This document shows positions 1-7,613 of a DNA stretch of 31,067 bases, piece after piece. The position numbers and the translations under genes are program-made. Under the pieces are notes generated by a model. The model was not told the origin of the DNA. It saw only the letters and a list, made by a program, of their open reading frames with translations, and ran no database searches. How positions within the stretch are numbered: the stretch's first letter is position 1; the number at the start of each line of letters is the position of its first letter. Origin of the DNA: Opitutia bacterium (GTDB lineage: Bacteria > Verrucomicrobiota > Verrucomicrobiia > Opitutales > UBA953); the NCBI GenBank assembly GCA_947378905.1, contig CANCLV010000010.1:1-31067 (forward strand), written 5' to 3'.

Positions 1-1058
1 GGAATTAAATTAACACCCAGTGCCGCAGGAGAAAGTAAACGCGAGGCTTCACCAACCACTTCTGAAAGTTGATGAATGTGCTGCATAACATAATCAGCAT
101 TCATTTCCGAGCTCAGTGAGATAACACCGAGCGGATTAAATTCTTCGACAGGTAAAGCGAGTGCTTCGCTGAGCTGCTGACTCAAACCGGGAACTTGGCA
201 ACTGCGGCCCGTGACAACAATCTTCGTCGGGCGACGACCCGAGCGCTTGATGCTGATGAGTCGACGATTAATATCCTGACTTAATCGACGGGTAAAACTT
301 TGAGTGTTTGCCTGCAAGATCGCCAGCTGTGGATCCGATTCAGGTAATTGAATAACGTTAGTGAAAAAACCTACCTTGAGCGACTCAGCATTGATCACAG
401 GCTGTCCGGTATTATCCGAAATGCCTTGAGTAAGTAAATTACCACCGAGATTAGCGGCTTGGATGCTGGTTCCCTTTGAACTAATAAAGCTTAGTCCAGT
501 TGTGCGCGCACCGACGTTGATAAATAAAATTTCTTCATCATCAGCCACACCACCACTGACAAATTGTTGAGCCTGTACGTCTAAAATAGGTGCAGCTTGG
601 ATGACTTGTGGGCGTATGCCGGTGAGGGCGATTGCGTTGGCAATACGTCCCGCTTGATCAGTACGCAGGGCAAATAATAAAACTTCGGCTTCAACGCCAT
701 CCGTCGACATAATCTGGCTGTCCCAGACTACTTCGTTCAACGGATAGGGAATATTATTTTGCGCCTCAAAAGCTATCACTTGGGCCTGACGTGCACTGTC
801 TACTTGGGCGACCTTTAATGATTTCTGTAAAAGTAAAAAACTAGGGACGATAATTGTGGCACCACCTTTAATACCCTTACTCGAAGCCAATCGTGCGACG
901 GCACTGGTCGCTGCATTAATCCATTCTTCATCACCCAATGCCGGAGTTAAGTCTTCGGTATAAAATTGTTCTAAAACCAGCTTAGCCCCATCAGTACGAA
1001 ATGCTGAAATGGAAACGTGCGAAGCAGCGAGGTTTACGATTAAATTTTTCTTACTCAT
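1..1058 (-). CDS. pilM: PilM-like type IV pilus assembly protein (3' end cut by window edge)
   Basis: The frame opens at an ATG at 1058 and stays open to the left edge, so about 352 residues are present and the C-terminus is missing. The protein starts MSKKNLIVNLAASHVSIS and has the actin-like ATPase layout of PilM, the cytoplasmic protein that joins the inner-membrane pilus platform to the assembly motor. A phosphate-binding-like segment, NVGARTTGLSF, lies near residue 180, followed by GGNLLTQGI and later KIVVTGRS, as in the second actin-like subdomain. The stretch VIAFEAQNNIPYPLNEVVWD near residue 92 is typical of PilM. It follows the Amuc_1102-like gene by 18 bp on the same strand and is probably co-transcribed with it. 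In Akkermansia the PilM homologue (Amuc_1101) neighbours Amuc_1100 and Amuc_1102. No Shine-Dalgarno site is visible. Confidence 0.82.
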   Translation of the reverse strand, partial: MSKKNLIVNLAASHVSISAFRTDGAKLVLEQFYTEDLTPALGDEEWINAATSAVARLASSKGIKGGATIIVPSFLLLQKSLKVAQVDSARQAQVIAFEAQNNIPYPLNEVVWDSQIMSTDGVEAEVLLFALRTDQAGRIANAIALTGIRPQVIQAAPILDVQAQQFVSGGVADDEEILFINVGARTTGLSFISSKGTSIQAANLGGNLLTQGISDNTGQPVINAESLKVGFFTNVIQLPESDPQLAILQANTQSFTRRLSQDINRRLISIKRSGRRPTKIVVTGRSCQVPGLSQQLSEALALPVEEFNPLGVISLSSEMNADYVMQHIHQLSEVVGEASRLLSPAALGVNLI

Positions 1059-1076
1059 TCTTAAAGATAAAGTCGG

Positions 1077-1787
1077 TTATTTAGCGGATAAATCCTCCCG
1101 AACAAATTCGGGACTAGGTGGAACAACCACTGGGACTTCGGGATAATTTACGAGGAATTGTGGACGCAGGATACCGGGATTGTTACCCGCACAGCGATCG
1201 GCGACATCCTTCGCACCATCGAAGTTTTTTTTCTGAGCTAAGTCGCGGCAAATCGCACGAGACTGTTCAGCAATCACATTACCTTTGGCGTCGAAAAGAG
1301 GTTCCTCATTACCGGAGACTTCGGGCTGAACATAATAGAAATCTGGCTCTTTTCGGAGGTTGTCGCGCTTTACGATATCCCCAGGTAAATAAAATGAAAC
1401 CGTGCGCGGCTGGTTTACTTCTAGGGTTAAAATAGTCACAGCCGATCGGTAATAATTCCAGTCTTCGGGCTTCGCTGATTTAGTTTTATAAACCTGCGTG
1501 ACCGTGAGTTTAATTTTATCGACCCAAGTTTTATTCAAGGCCTTGGGATCGGGATTATAATTGGCAGCGACCTCTACCTGCATCCGATTCCATGGGTTGA
1601 TTTGTCCGCCTAATCTGTGCTGAAAAAACTTAACATCTTTTACCACAATGACAGATTTTGAAGTCGTCGACTGGGCCTTTTCGGCCACGGCATTACCCCC
1701 CTGTGTAGTTGTTGCTTGGGCGAACAATCCTACAGGAAAAAAAACCAACACCAGGAGTACGGTGTGTACGGCTTTATTAAGGGGCAT
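1077..1787 (-). CDS. Amuc_1102-like secreted pilus-associated protein
   Basis: This is a 236-residue exported protein. I chose the ATG at 1787, not the longer frame from 1871, because it gives a clean signal peptide: MPLNKAVHTVLLVLVFFPVGLFA with cleavage near AQA. The mature part has a Ser/Thr/Gln-rich linker, then a predicted beta-rich domain (VIVVKDVKFFQHRLGGQINPWNRMQVEV onward) and an acidic tail. The order, secreted protein then PilM, matches the Akkermansia pilus-like locus where Amuc_1102 sits beside the PilM homologue Amuc_1101. The family assignment comes from context and remembered similarity, not from a catalytic motif. A role in a periplasmic or outer-membrane pilus-like complex is inferred. 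It is divergent from znuA across a 114-bp gap. Confidence 0.65.
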   Translation of the reverse strand: MPLNKAVHTVLLVLVFFPVGLFAQATTTQGGNAVAEKAQSTTSKSVIVVKDVKFFQHRLGGQINPWNRMQVEVAANYNPDPKALNKTWVDKIKLTVTQVYKTKSAKPEDWNYYRSAVTILTLEVNQPRTVSFYLPGDIVKRDNLRKEPDFYYVQPEVSGNEEPLFDAKGNVIAEQSRAICRDLAQKKNFDGAKDVADRCAGNNPGILRPQFLVNYPEVPVVVPPSPEFVREDLSAK

Positions 1788-1849
1788 AAGCAATCTATCG
1801 GTAGGGTTCGCACCCCTATTGGCAAACGTAAAAAGGCAGTAAACGGTGT

Positions 1850-1876
1850 TTTTAATGCAAATAACTTGCATTAAAA
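1850..1876. promoter_or_regulatory. Perfect 11-bp inverted repeat, candidate metal-responsive operator of znuACB
   Basis: The arm TTTTAATGCAA (1850-1860) is repeated exactly inverted as TTGCATTAAAA (1866-1876) around the spacer ATAAC. It lies 25 bp before the znuA start, and its right arm contains the likely -35 element. Zinc uptake operons are commonly repressed by Zur, a Fur-family dimer that binds AT-rich palindromes with AATG/CATT-like halves, so a Zur-type operator is the natural reading. A regulator of the divergent pilus-like operon could also use it. The repeat is seen directly; the regulator is inferred. Confidence 0.7.
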
Positions 1877-1894
1877 GCCTGCAAGATTTAGACT
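1866..1894 (+). promoter_or_regulatory. Candidate promoter of znuACB
   Basis: A -35 TTGCAT (1866-1871) and a -10 TAGACT (1889-1894) are separated by 17 bp, the optimal sigma-70 spacing. Transcription would begin around 1900-1902, at or next to the znuA ATG, so the messenger may be nearly leaderless. The -35 lies within the right arm of the inverted repeat, so a bound repressor would block RNA polymerase. Confidence 0.5.
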
Positions 1895-1901
1895 GAATCC
1901 A

Positions 1902-2738
1902 ATGCGTTGTTTCGCAACAGTGGGTACCCTTTATTTTGGGCTAATTATCAGCGCCAACGCACAAATAACCTCCAGCTTTACGATTATTGATTATTGGGTC
2001 GGGAAATTACTGACCGAGCCGGCTACGATACATCAAACTATTATCCCGAGTGGCGGCGAACTTCATGGCTATCAACTCAGCCCTTCCGATAGCCTAAAAC
2101 TCTCAAAATCACCTGTAATAATTGGGTTAAACCCCCGATCTGAACCTTGGCTAAATGACTGGATAATCGCAAATAATCGGGCAGCCTCGGTCATTTGGAT
2201 CAACGAAAATTCTAGCCAAGTATCCCACCCTTGGCTGAGTCCCATCTCTTCAAAAGCCATGGTCCAGACTCTGCATAAGGGCTTAATGCTTCGTAAACTA
2301 ACTTCACAAGTTAATCTTAATCAACTACTTGCAGAAATAAATGATGTAGAGTCCGGGGTGGCTACGATTTTCGCCTCAGTCCCACAAAATCGCCGAATCA
2401 TCATCACCCAGCACCCCAATCTATCGGCATTCGCTGAGGCATTTAATCTCGAAGTGGCTGGGAGCATACTTGAAAGCCCCGAAGCCGAATCTGCTGATCC
2501 CTCGGCACAAAATTACTCTCAACTACTGAAATTAATTAAAGTAAGAAATATTCGTGTGATCACCTGCGATGCGGGACAAAACAATCGGGTGGCGCAACAA
2601 CTCGCCAAAGATGCGAAAATTAATCCACCCCTGCCACTCACTGTTGAATATCTAGAAAAGCCTGGGACGTCCGGTGATACTTGGCCGAGCATGATGCTTA
2701 TCAATGCCGAAAAAATTTCAGAAGCTCTAAAAAAATAA
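1902..2738 (+). CDS. znuA: Zinc-type ABC transporter substrate-binding protein
   Basis: This 278-residue periplasmic protein belongs to the ZnuA/TroA/PsaA family (cluster A-I). A signal peptide, MRCFATVGTLYFGLIISANA, is followed by two lobes. All four expected metal ligands are present: His55 in GGELHGY, His109 in SHPWLSP, His171 in TQHPNLSAF and Asp259 in GDTWPSMM. Histidine at the third position, where manganese proteins have glutamate, favours zinc. There is no His-rich loop, and the protein is a little short for the family. It captures the metal and delivers it to ZnuB. Its stop overlaps the znuC start (TAATG), so translation is coupled. The gene symbol assumes zinc as substrate; manganese is not excluded. 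Confidence 0.85.
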   Translation: MRCFATVGTLYFGLIISANAQITSSFTIIDYWVGKLLTEPATIHQTIIPSGGELHGYQLSPSDSLKLSKSPVIIGLNPRSEPWLNDWIIANNRAASVIWINENSSQVSHPWLSPISSKAMVQTLHKGLMLRKLTSQVNLNQLLAEINDVESGVATIFASVPQNRRIIITQHPNLSAFAEAFNLEVAGSILESPEAESADPSAQNYSQLLKLIKVRNIRVITCDAGQNNRVAQQLAKDAKINPPLPLTVEYLEKPGTSGDTWPSMMLINAEKISEALKK

Positions 2739-3523
2739 TGTCTCCACATACATCAAATTTGAGAAGGTTACTTTCGGAAGCCTTTACTAATTTATTACCC
2801 GCCATGCCCTATGCAGCACCGGAAAGTAAAGAAGCATGCGACTTGGCGGTGGAAGTTAAAAATCTTTCGGTAAGCATCCGACCTAAAAGCGTTGCCGTAT
2901 TCTCCAATATAAATTTTGAAATCCCTATTCATTGTCGAACAGCTCTGATCGGTCCCAACGGTTCCGGAAAATCAACATTACTAAAAACACTCGCGGGTTT
3001 AATACCTAATTATTCAGGGGAGGTTAAATTATTTGGAAGTAAGCCGCGACTTGGACGCAGTCGGATTGCCTACTTAGCACAAAACCCACAATTGAACTCC
3101 GATTTTCCACTGCAACTCAAGCGACTCGTGCAAATGGGTACCTATGCTCATCACGGCTGGTTCGAGGAGTGTCATCACGCCGATGAAAAAGTAGCTTCGG
3201 CATTAAAACTTTTGGAATTAGAAGATTTAGTTGATCGCTCCGTGCACAATCTCTCGGGCGGACAATTACAACGGGGGCTCTTAGCGCGCGCCGCCGTCCA
3301 AGGTGCAGAAATTCTTTTACTCGATGAACCCTTCGCTGCGCTCGACACAAAAAGCAGAGAAATTGTTGAGGACTTTTTATTTCATAAAAATAATTCCTTT
3401 ACCGTCATCATGGCAACGCATGATACGGCAGACTCTCGTCAATTCGACCGCGTATTGGAAATTCGCGACGGCAGTTTAAAAACGATTCATGCCTGTGCTG
3501 GGCATAAAAATCACCATGCTTAA
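2738..3523 (+). CDS. znuC: Zinc-type ABC transporter ATP-binding protein
   Basis: This 261-residue cytoplasmic ATPase powers the importer. The ATG at 2738 is preferred over an in-frame ATG at 2681 inside znuA because it overlaps the znuA stop by one base. Walker A is GPNGSGKST, the ABC signature LSGGQLQRG, Walker B ILLLDEPFAALD and the switch histidine lies in MATHDT. About 45 residues come before the ABC domain proper, which begins near LAVEVKNLSVSI, so the N-terminus is longer than usual. The last residues overlap the permease start by 8 bp. The subfamily is assigned from the neighbouring ZnuA and ZnuB. Confidence 0.9.
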   Translation: MSPHTSNLRRLLSEAFTNLLPAMPYAAPESKEACDLAVEVKNLSVSIRPKSVAVFSNINFEIPIHCRTALIGPNGSGKSTLLKTLAGLIPNYSGEVKLFGSKPRLGRSRIAYLAQNPQLNSDFPLQLKRLVQMGTYAHHGWFEECHHADEKVASALKLLELEDLVDRSVHNLSGGQLQRGLLARAAVQGAEILLLDEPFAALDTKSREIVEDFLFHKNNSFTVIMATHDTADSRQFDRVLEIRDGSLKTIHACAGHKNHHA

Positions 3524-4322
3524 TAATATTCTCTCTGCCTTTCAGGAAGATTTTTTTCTACGCGCCCTCTTGGCTTTATTCTTAAGCGGGATATCAGCCG
3601 CCTGCCTTGGGTCCTATATTATTTTAAGACGGATGTCTTTTATTAGCACCGCTATGACTCATTCGATTTTACCGGGCGTGGTGCTCGCGGTGCTCCTTGG
3701 TTTTTCTGCGTATTGGGGTGCACTCATTGCAGCGTTGCTCACGGCAGCTGGCATTTCCTGGATTTCATCACGCAAGGGAACCAGCGAAGACAGCGCTATT
3801 GGTGTCATGCTATCCGTCATGTTTGCTCTGGGCATTGCCTTCATGGGATTATCTCATTCGTGGCGTGATTTTACTGGGCTGCTATTTGGTAGTATCGTCT
3901 CAGTGAGCGCCGAAGATATTGGGGTGATTTTAGGCACGACTTTTATTGTACTTTTCTGCCTACGATTAGTGCATAAAGAATTAGAGCTCGCCTCATTCGA
4001 CGAAGAATACGCTCACCTGTTAGGAGCAAAACCTGTGCTGCTCAGATCGGTTCTTCTCATTTTAATTGCGCTAGCTGCAGTGGCGAGCGTGCGATTAGTG
4101 GGAGCACTACTAACCACCGCCCTGTTTATTATTCCATCAACGACCGGGGTCTTAATTGGAAAAAATCTAAAAGAAGTGATGCTCTGGAGTGTAATCTGTG
4201 CCTGTGGCGGAGGAACACTCGGCCTGATTATTTCCTACACTTTCCAAGGAATTCCAGCGGGCGCTGCCATCGTACTCGGCTGCGCTATTCCCTATTTCAT
4301 TGTCCGGATTAAAAACCGTTAA
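3516..4322 (+). CDS. znuB: Zinc-type ABC transporter permease, ABC-3 family
   Basis: This 268-residue inner-membrane permease has seven to eight hydrophobic helices. The N-terminal part (LFLSGISAACLGSYIILRRMSFISTAMTHS) is the ABC-3 family pattern of ZnuB, TroC and MntB, with the conserved stretch around MTHSILPGV. The loop with AHLLGAKPVLLRSVL is the likely coupling contact with ZnuC. I chose the ATG at 3516, which overlaps the end of znuC by 8 bp; an ATG at 3489 would add nine non-hydrophobic residues. The gene ends tail to tail with the small gene on the other strand, the two stop codons sharing TTAA at 4319-4322. It completes the importer and moves the metal into the cytoplasm. Confidence 0.9.
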   Translation: MLNNILSAFQEDFFLRALLALFLSGISAACLGSYIILRRMSFISTAMTHSILPGVVLAVLLGFSAYWGALIAALLTAAGISWISSRKGTSEDSAIGVMLSVMFALGIAFMGLSHSWRDFTGLLFGSIVSVSAEDIGVILGTTFIVLFCLRLVHKELELASFDEEYAHLLGAKPVLLRSVLLILIALAAVASVRLVGALLTTALFIIPSTTGVLIGKNLKEVMLWSVICACGGGTLGLIISYTFQGIPAGAAIVLGCAIPYFIVRIKNR

Positions 4323-4630
4323 CTGCGAGGCGTGGAAGAACCATCAGAGCTTGTCGGAGGGTTGCTGTTACCACGAAAATCACCCCGAGAAGAAACTCCT
4401 CTTGGATAGTCGGACCCGCGATCACCCCTGGAAAAATGACGCGACGAAGAATGGTGCCTAGAGTGACGGGAAGAATGACGCGAAAAGCGGCGACTGCGGT
4501 GGCGTGACCCACTTCTACGGAGTTGACGACTGCGACGCTCGCGTTGGGCCAGAGTCCAACTTCTAAATCCAAATACCACAACCATCGTGATGGCTGCAAA
4601 AGCTAAAATGTAAGAGATGACACTATCCAT
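4319..4630 (-). CDS. Small membrane protein with Arg/Ser/His-rich tail
   Basis: This 103-residue protein has one N-terminal membrane helix (roughly residues 4-22, ISYILAFAAITMVVVFGF) and a basic tail of short RS, RH and SRH runs (about residues 28-75) that ends in a Gly/Ser/Asp/Pro-rich segment. With a cytoplasmic tail the charge pattern obeys the positive-inside rule. I do not recognise a family. The tail holds seven closely spaced histidines within about 27 residues, and the gene faces a zinc importer, so metal or nucleic-acid binding are both possible, but neither is shown. Another frame on this strand (4309-4599) is also open, so coding is likely but not certain. No Shine-Dalgarno site; a palindrome sits directly upstream. 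Confidence 0.55.
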   Translation of the reverse strand: MDSVISYILAFAAITMVVVFGFRSWTLAQRERRSRQLRRSGSRHRSRRFSRHSSRHSRHHSSSRHFSRGDRGSDYPRGVSSRGDFRGNSNPPTSSDGSSTPRS

Positions 4631-4631
4631 G

Positions 4632-4645
4632 TGTTACTTGTAACA
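4632..4645. promoter_or_regulatory. 14-bp palindrome next to the Arg/Ser/His-rich gene start
   Basis: TGTTAC and GTAACA flank a TT spacer, giving a 6-2-6 inverted repeat one base upstream of the start codon at 4630. It could be a repressor site or an RNA hairpin covering the ribosome-entry region. No regulator can be named from the sequence. Confidence 0.45.
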
Positions 4646-4666
4646 GAATAATTCGGTTTAAGCAAT

Positions 4667-4711
4667 CCACCAATCACGGTTTTCAGCTAAATTTATTAGA
4701 AAATCTGGTGG
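4667..4711. repeat. Interrupted inverted repeat in AT-rich intergenic DNA
   Basis: CCACCA (4667-4672) pairs with TGGTGG (4706-4711), and inside this TTTTC (4680-4684) pairs with GAAAA (4699-4703), with unequal internal loops. The rest of the 226-bp gap (4631-4856) is very AT-rich and shows no gene. A small structured RNA or binding site is possible; the signal is moderate. Confidence 0.35.
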
Positions 4712-4856
4712 TTTGGGGATACTTCTGATGAATTATATGCAGATACAGTCTATGTTAAAAAATTATTCTTCACTGAAAATCAGGAAAAGTAATTAATAAT
4801 TCTATTAAAACTTTACTATAAAATTTTATTAGATAATCTTTATTTGGTATATAATC

Positions 4857-5378
4857 ATGGCTAAAAAATCGCCTCAGCAGAGAGACTCACATACCAAAGA
4901 ATCGCATCTCGTCATCCAAGACGCGCTTTTACATGTAGGAAAAGTAAGTAGCTCTAAAAAGAAGACCCAGTCTGAATTTCATCGTGAAATCGCGAAGTCT
5001 CTTAATATTTCCCCTGCTATGCTCTACAAGTGGCGCGAGCCACCACAAAAGGGGTCAGGGCATACCAATCCATTAGATCGCGTAGCCACGTTAATTAGCG
5101 CCACAGGCGATGAAAGAATTGTGGATTGGCTGGCGCATAAATCAGGCGGACACTTCATTCGCGATGAAGTGCACTCTGCCTCTCCAGAGCTTTTCCGGGC
5201 CTCGAATGCACTTATTAAAGACTTTAGCCTTTTGATTACCGAGCTGGTTAACGCCTGTGAAGATCAACAAATCTCCCCCGCCGAATCAGTAGTTTTACGC
5301 GAAAAATGGAATTCGCTAAGAAAACGAGCGGAAGGATTTGTTCGAGCGTGCGAAAAAGGCACCTACGGCTCTAAGTAA
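4857..5378 (+). CDS. Phage CII-like DNA-binding regulatory protein
   Basis: This is a 173-residue soluble, basic protein. Residues about 40-60 (TQSEFHREIAKSLNISPAMLYKWREP) look like a helix-turn-helix, and the following part (NPLDRVATLISATGDERIVDWLAHKSGGHFI) matches the pattern of phage-regulatory CII-family proteins found as single chromosomal genes in Verrucomicrobiota and Planctomycetota. The C-terminal half is helical with little homology I can name. No other phage gene is nearby, so it is probably a resident regulator and not part of a prophage. Its targets are unknown. The start codon is the only ATG before residue 55, although a perfect TATAAT ends 1 bp before it. The upstream 226 bp are much more AT-rich than the genes. 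Confidence 0.65.
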   Translation: MAKKSPQQRDSHTKESHLVIQDALLHVGKVSSSKKKTQSEFHREIAKSLNISPAMLYKWREPPQKGSGHTNPLDRVATLISATGDERIVDWLAHKSGGHFIRDEVHSASPELFRASNALIKDFSLLITELVNACEDQQISPAESVVLREKWNSLRKRAEGFVRACEKGTYGSK

Positions 5379-5422
5379 AAATAATCTGTTGATTCACCAA
5401 AGATGGGTTACTGTTTTGGGCG

Positions 5423-6001
5423 ATGACCGCTCAACCCATACACCTTTATGGAGACCCTGTACTCAGGGCCCAAGGAGATGTCGTGCGTGAATTCGGCCCC
5501 GCGCTACGTGCCATCGGCGATGGGATGCTTGTATCCATGAGAGCAGCCCGCGGAATCGGCTTAGCTGCACCCCAAGTAGGACTTTCACTTCAGCTTTTTG
5601 TTGTCGATGTACGCGACAAAGAAAATCCGCCTATTTTAAACGGTAAAGTCGTCGATCCCGACACCATCATGCCGCTGCTCTTTGCCAACGCCACCGTCAC
5701 AATTCCCGATGGAGAAAAAGAAATTTATACAGAAGGCTGTCTTTCTTTTCCTGGTATTACGGGCGACGTTGAGCGCATCGAAAAAACCGTTGTCCAATTT
5801 AGAGATTCCAGCGGGGCCCCTCACACACTTGAATGTGTAGGCATCTTAGCGAGATGCATTCAACACGAACATGACCACTGCCAAGGCGTTCTGTTCATCG
5901 ATCGGATGACTCGCTCTCACCAACTTCTCGTTTCTTCTAAGATTAAAAAACTTAAAAAGAAAACCCTGTCGGAGTTAAAAAAGACTAAAACGAAGTCTTA
6001 A
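5423..6001 (+). CDS. def: Peptide deformylase
   Basis: This 192-residue enzyme removes the formyl group from the N-terminal methionine of new proteins. All three family motifs are present: GIGLAAPQVGL (about 44-54), EGCLSFPG (about 103-110) with the metal-binding Cys, and QHEHDHCQG (about 145-153) with the two metal-binding His and the catalytic Glu. Motif III has HCQG where HL.G is usual, a small departure. The C-terminus is a Lys-rich tail (KIKKLKKKTLSELKKTKTKS). It starts 44 bp after the CII-like gene and may share its transcript. It ends 1 bp from the stop of the convergent secreted-protein gene. Confidence 0.95.
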   Translation: MTAQPIHLYGDPVLRAQGDVVREFGPALRAIGDGMLVSMRAARGIGLAAPQVGLSLQLFVVDVRDKENPPILNGKVVDPDTIMPLLFANATVTIPDGEKEIYTEGCLSFPGITGDVERIEKTVVQFRDSSGAPHTLECVGILARCIQHEHDHCQGVLFIDRMTRSHQLLVSSKIKKLKKKTLSELKKTKTKS

Positions 6002-6002
6002 T

Positions 6003-7226
6003 TTATTTAGTAGGACGTTTCGTTGTTTCGGCCGGAGCCTTGGTGGTCTCACGCGACTTCGTCTGTTCCTCTAATTTAATTGAAAGTAGACCGACATCAA
6101 CGACATCGGCTCCGCTAGCCTCACAGGTGATTTTAAAGTTTTTATTCAGATCTGTACCCTCCAATGACGCTATTTTCCAGTTAGCCTTGGCCCCATCAAG
6201 ACCTGGGGCATCGCCGCCCAAAACATCAAACAGCGACTGGCTAGCGCCCACTCCAACTTTACTATCACTCAAGCAGAGGTGTCTTAAAAGTGCATTAGCC
6301 ATGAGTGGGTTAGTACGGTCGTAGGATACCACCCAATCCGTCGACAATGAAAGGCGAGGTAAGAAACTTTTTTCGTCACGTAAATTCAACGTCGCGTTAT
6401 AAATTTTGGAAAGATTATCTGCAGGGTTAAAAGTTGTTAAATAAATTTCTGACCCAATTAAACGCATAGTGTAAGCGTCTGCCATTCTCACTAGGAGTAG
6501 AGTCAGACTATTATCATTATTAAGACCATAGACCTCAACCCACACCACGGTGGTGCTGCGCGGTGATACAACCGTCCACTCTTTAGATAACTGCGGAGCG
6601 GTTAAACCAGAACCGACTTTATAACTATATCCGCTCTCGGGCACCGACGCCAATCCAGCGGGATCAGCTTTAACCCAAGAGGCTCTAAGTGATTCAGTGA
6701 CTGCCGGAGTTTTTAAAATTTTGCCGTCGTTTAAAACGGTGATAGATCCAACTATATGATGTGTTTTATAACCACCATCACGGGCAATTTTCTGTAAACG
6801 GACGGAAGCTAGATTCAAACAATACCCCAGTTTTGATTGGGTTAAATTCTCTGTTAAATTCACTGTTTTAGTTGAATCAACATAGCGAGCTAAGGCTACT
6901 CGGCGGAGTCGATCCAGAGTGGCCGTAGCCGTAGCCATTTGTGCTTTGCCTTCATCAATAATCTTTTGGGCACGTGCTTTAGCCTGTTCGGGTGTTTCCT
7001 GAAAAGCTCCTGTCGTCGTAATACGGGGAGCATTTAAAATACTATTACCCTGTTGAAAGCGCTGCTGACCCAATTCTAATTGTCGCAACGCCTTGCTCCA
7101 CTCGGTCACTTCACCTTGATTCGACTTTAAATATTTTACTGCTTCCGTATCGGGAATTGATTTAACGGGTGCCGGCGCGGTCTCTGCAGCGGCAAGAAGA
7201 ACCAGACTAGCAAAGAGAGCGTACAT
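6003..7226 (-). CDS. Secreted protein of unknown function
   Basis: This is a 407-residue protein with an N-terminal signal peptide (MYALFASLVLLAAAETAPAP). I do not recognise a domain. Residues about 40-130 are Gln/Ala/Arg-rich and probably helical; the middle (about 140-320) alternates short beta-like segments with SGYSYKVGSGLTAPQLSKEWTVV and TTVVWVEVYGLNNDNSLTLLLVRMAD; the last 20 residues are a Lys/Thr/Glu tail. It follows ptsH by 2 bp, which points to co-transcription and possibly coupled translation, but a link between HPr and an exported protein is not obvious. The likely location is the periplasm or outer membrane. Confidence 0.75.
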   Translation of the reverse strand: MYALFASLVLLAAAETAPAPVKSIPDTEAVKYLKSNQGEVTEWSKALRQLELGQQRFQQGNSILNAPRITTTGAFQETPEQAKARAQKIIDEGKAQMATATATLDRLRRVALARYVDSTKTVNLTENLTQSKLGYCLNLASVRLQKIARDGGYKTHHIVGSITVLNDGKILKTPAVTESLRASWVKADPAGLASVPESGYSYKVGSGLTAPQLSKEWTVVSPRSTTVVWVEVYGLNNDNSLTLLLVRMADAYTMRLIGSEIYLTTFNPADNLSKIYNATLNLRDEKSFLPRLSLSTDWVVSYDRTNPLMANALLRHLCLSDSKVGVGASQSLFDVLGGDAPGLDGAKANWKIASLEGTDLNKNFKITCEASGADVVDVGLLSIKLEEQTKSRETTKAPAETTKRPTK

Positions 7227-7228
7227 TT

Positions 7229-7516
7229 TTATGATTCGTCGAACTTGCGGCTAAAGAGCGTTTCCATCTCTTCCAGAAACTGAGTGGACTCTTTACCTTT
7301 AACCGAAAATTTCAAACGCGATCCTTGGCCTGCGGCCAACATCATTAAACCCATGATACTTTTTCCGTTAACCACTTCATCGTCTTTTGAAACCGTGATT
7401 TCTAAATCCGGGTAACGGTTAGCCAATCGCACGATTTGTGCAGACGGACGCGTGTGGATGCCCATTTTGTTTTGGACGATAAATTCGCGGGCAATAACCT
7501 CAGGGTTTTCTTCCAT
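7229..7516 (-). CDS. ptsH: HPr family phosphocarrier protein
   Basis: This is a 95-residue HPr. The phosphorylatable histidine is His21 in MGIHTRPSA, and Ser53 in NGKSIMGLMML is the position phosphorylated by HPr kinase in regulatory systems. Usual HPr length is 85-90 residues; the extra part is a short acidic N-terminus. No enzyme I, HPr kinase or sugar-specific PTS component is in the window, so a regulatory role is as likely as sugar uptake. It is divergent from pdhA, which ties it by position to pyruvate metabolism (pyruvate is the end product of PTS phosphotransfer), but this link is inference. Confidence 0.9.
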   Translation of the reverse strand: MEENPEVIAREFIVQNKMGIHTRPSAQIVRLANRYPDLEITVSKDDEVVNGKSIMGLMMLAAGQGSRLKFSVKGKESTQFLEEMETLFSRKFDES

Positions 7517-7574
7517 GGAATAGGGCGAAGTGGTGGGGAAAAGTACAAAGGAAGGGGCATTGGGAAGGCGAAAG

Positions 7575-7613
7575 GGTCAAGTCTAAACCCCTACCCTGCG
7601 GGTTCGCTTGACC
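7575..7613. promoter_or_regulatory. Nested inverted repeats between ptsH and pdhA
   Basis: GGTCAAG (7575-7581) is repeated inverted as CTTGACC (7607-7613). Between them ACCC (7593-7596) pairs with GGGT (7600-7603) over a TGC loop. The right arm contains a -35-like TTGACC (7608-7613) for pdhA. It could be an operator shared by the divergent genes or an RNA hairpin in a pdhA leader. No known regulator motif is recognised. Confidence 0.45.

Noticed and set aside
1802..1818. tRNA T-arm-like hairpin (TAGGG, TTCGCAC loop, CCCTA)
   Set aside because: No matching acceptor, D or anticodon arm is found around it, and it lies in the leader of the Amuc_1102-like gene.
4309..4599. Alternative minus-strand frame overlapping the Arg/Ser/His-rich gene
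   Set aside because: It overlaps in another frame, runs 14 bp into znuB and has no domain; the frame at 4319 has a clean membrane helix and a stop that abuts znuB.
4850..4855. TATAAT as the promoter of the CII-like gene
   Set aside because: It ends 1 bp before the ATG, so transcription would start inside the gene and lose the start codon, and there is no later start near enough.
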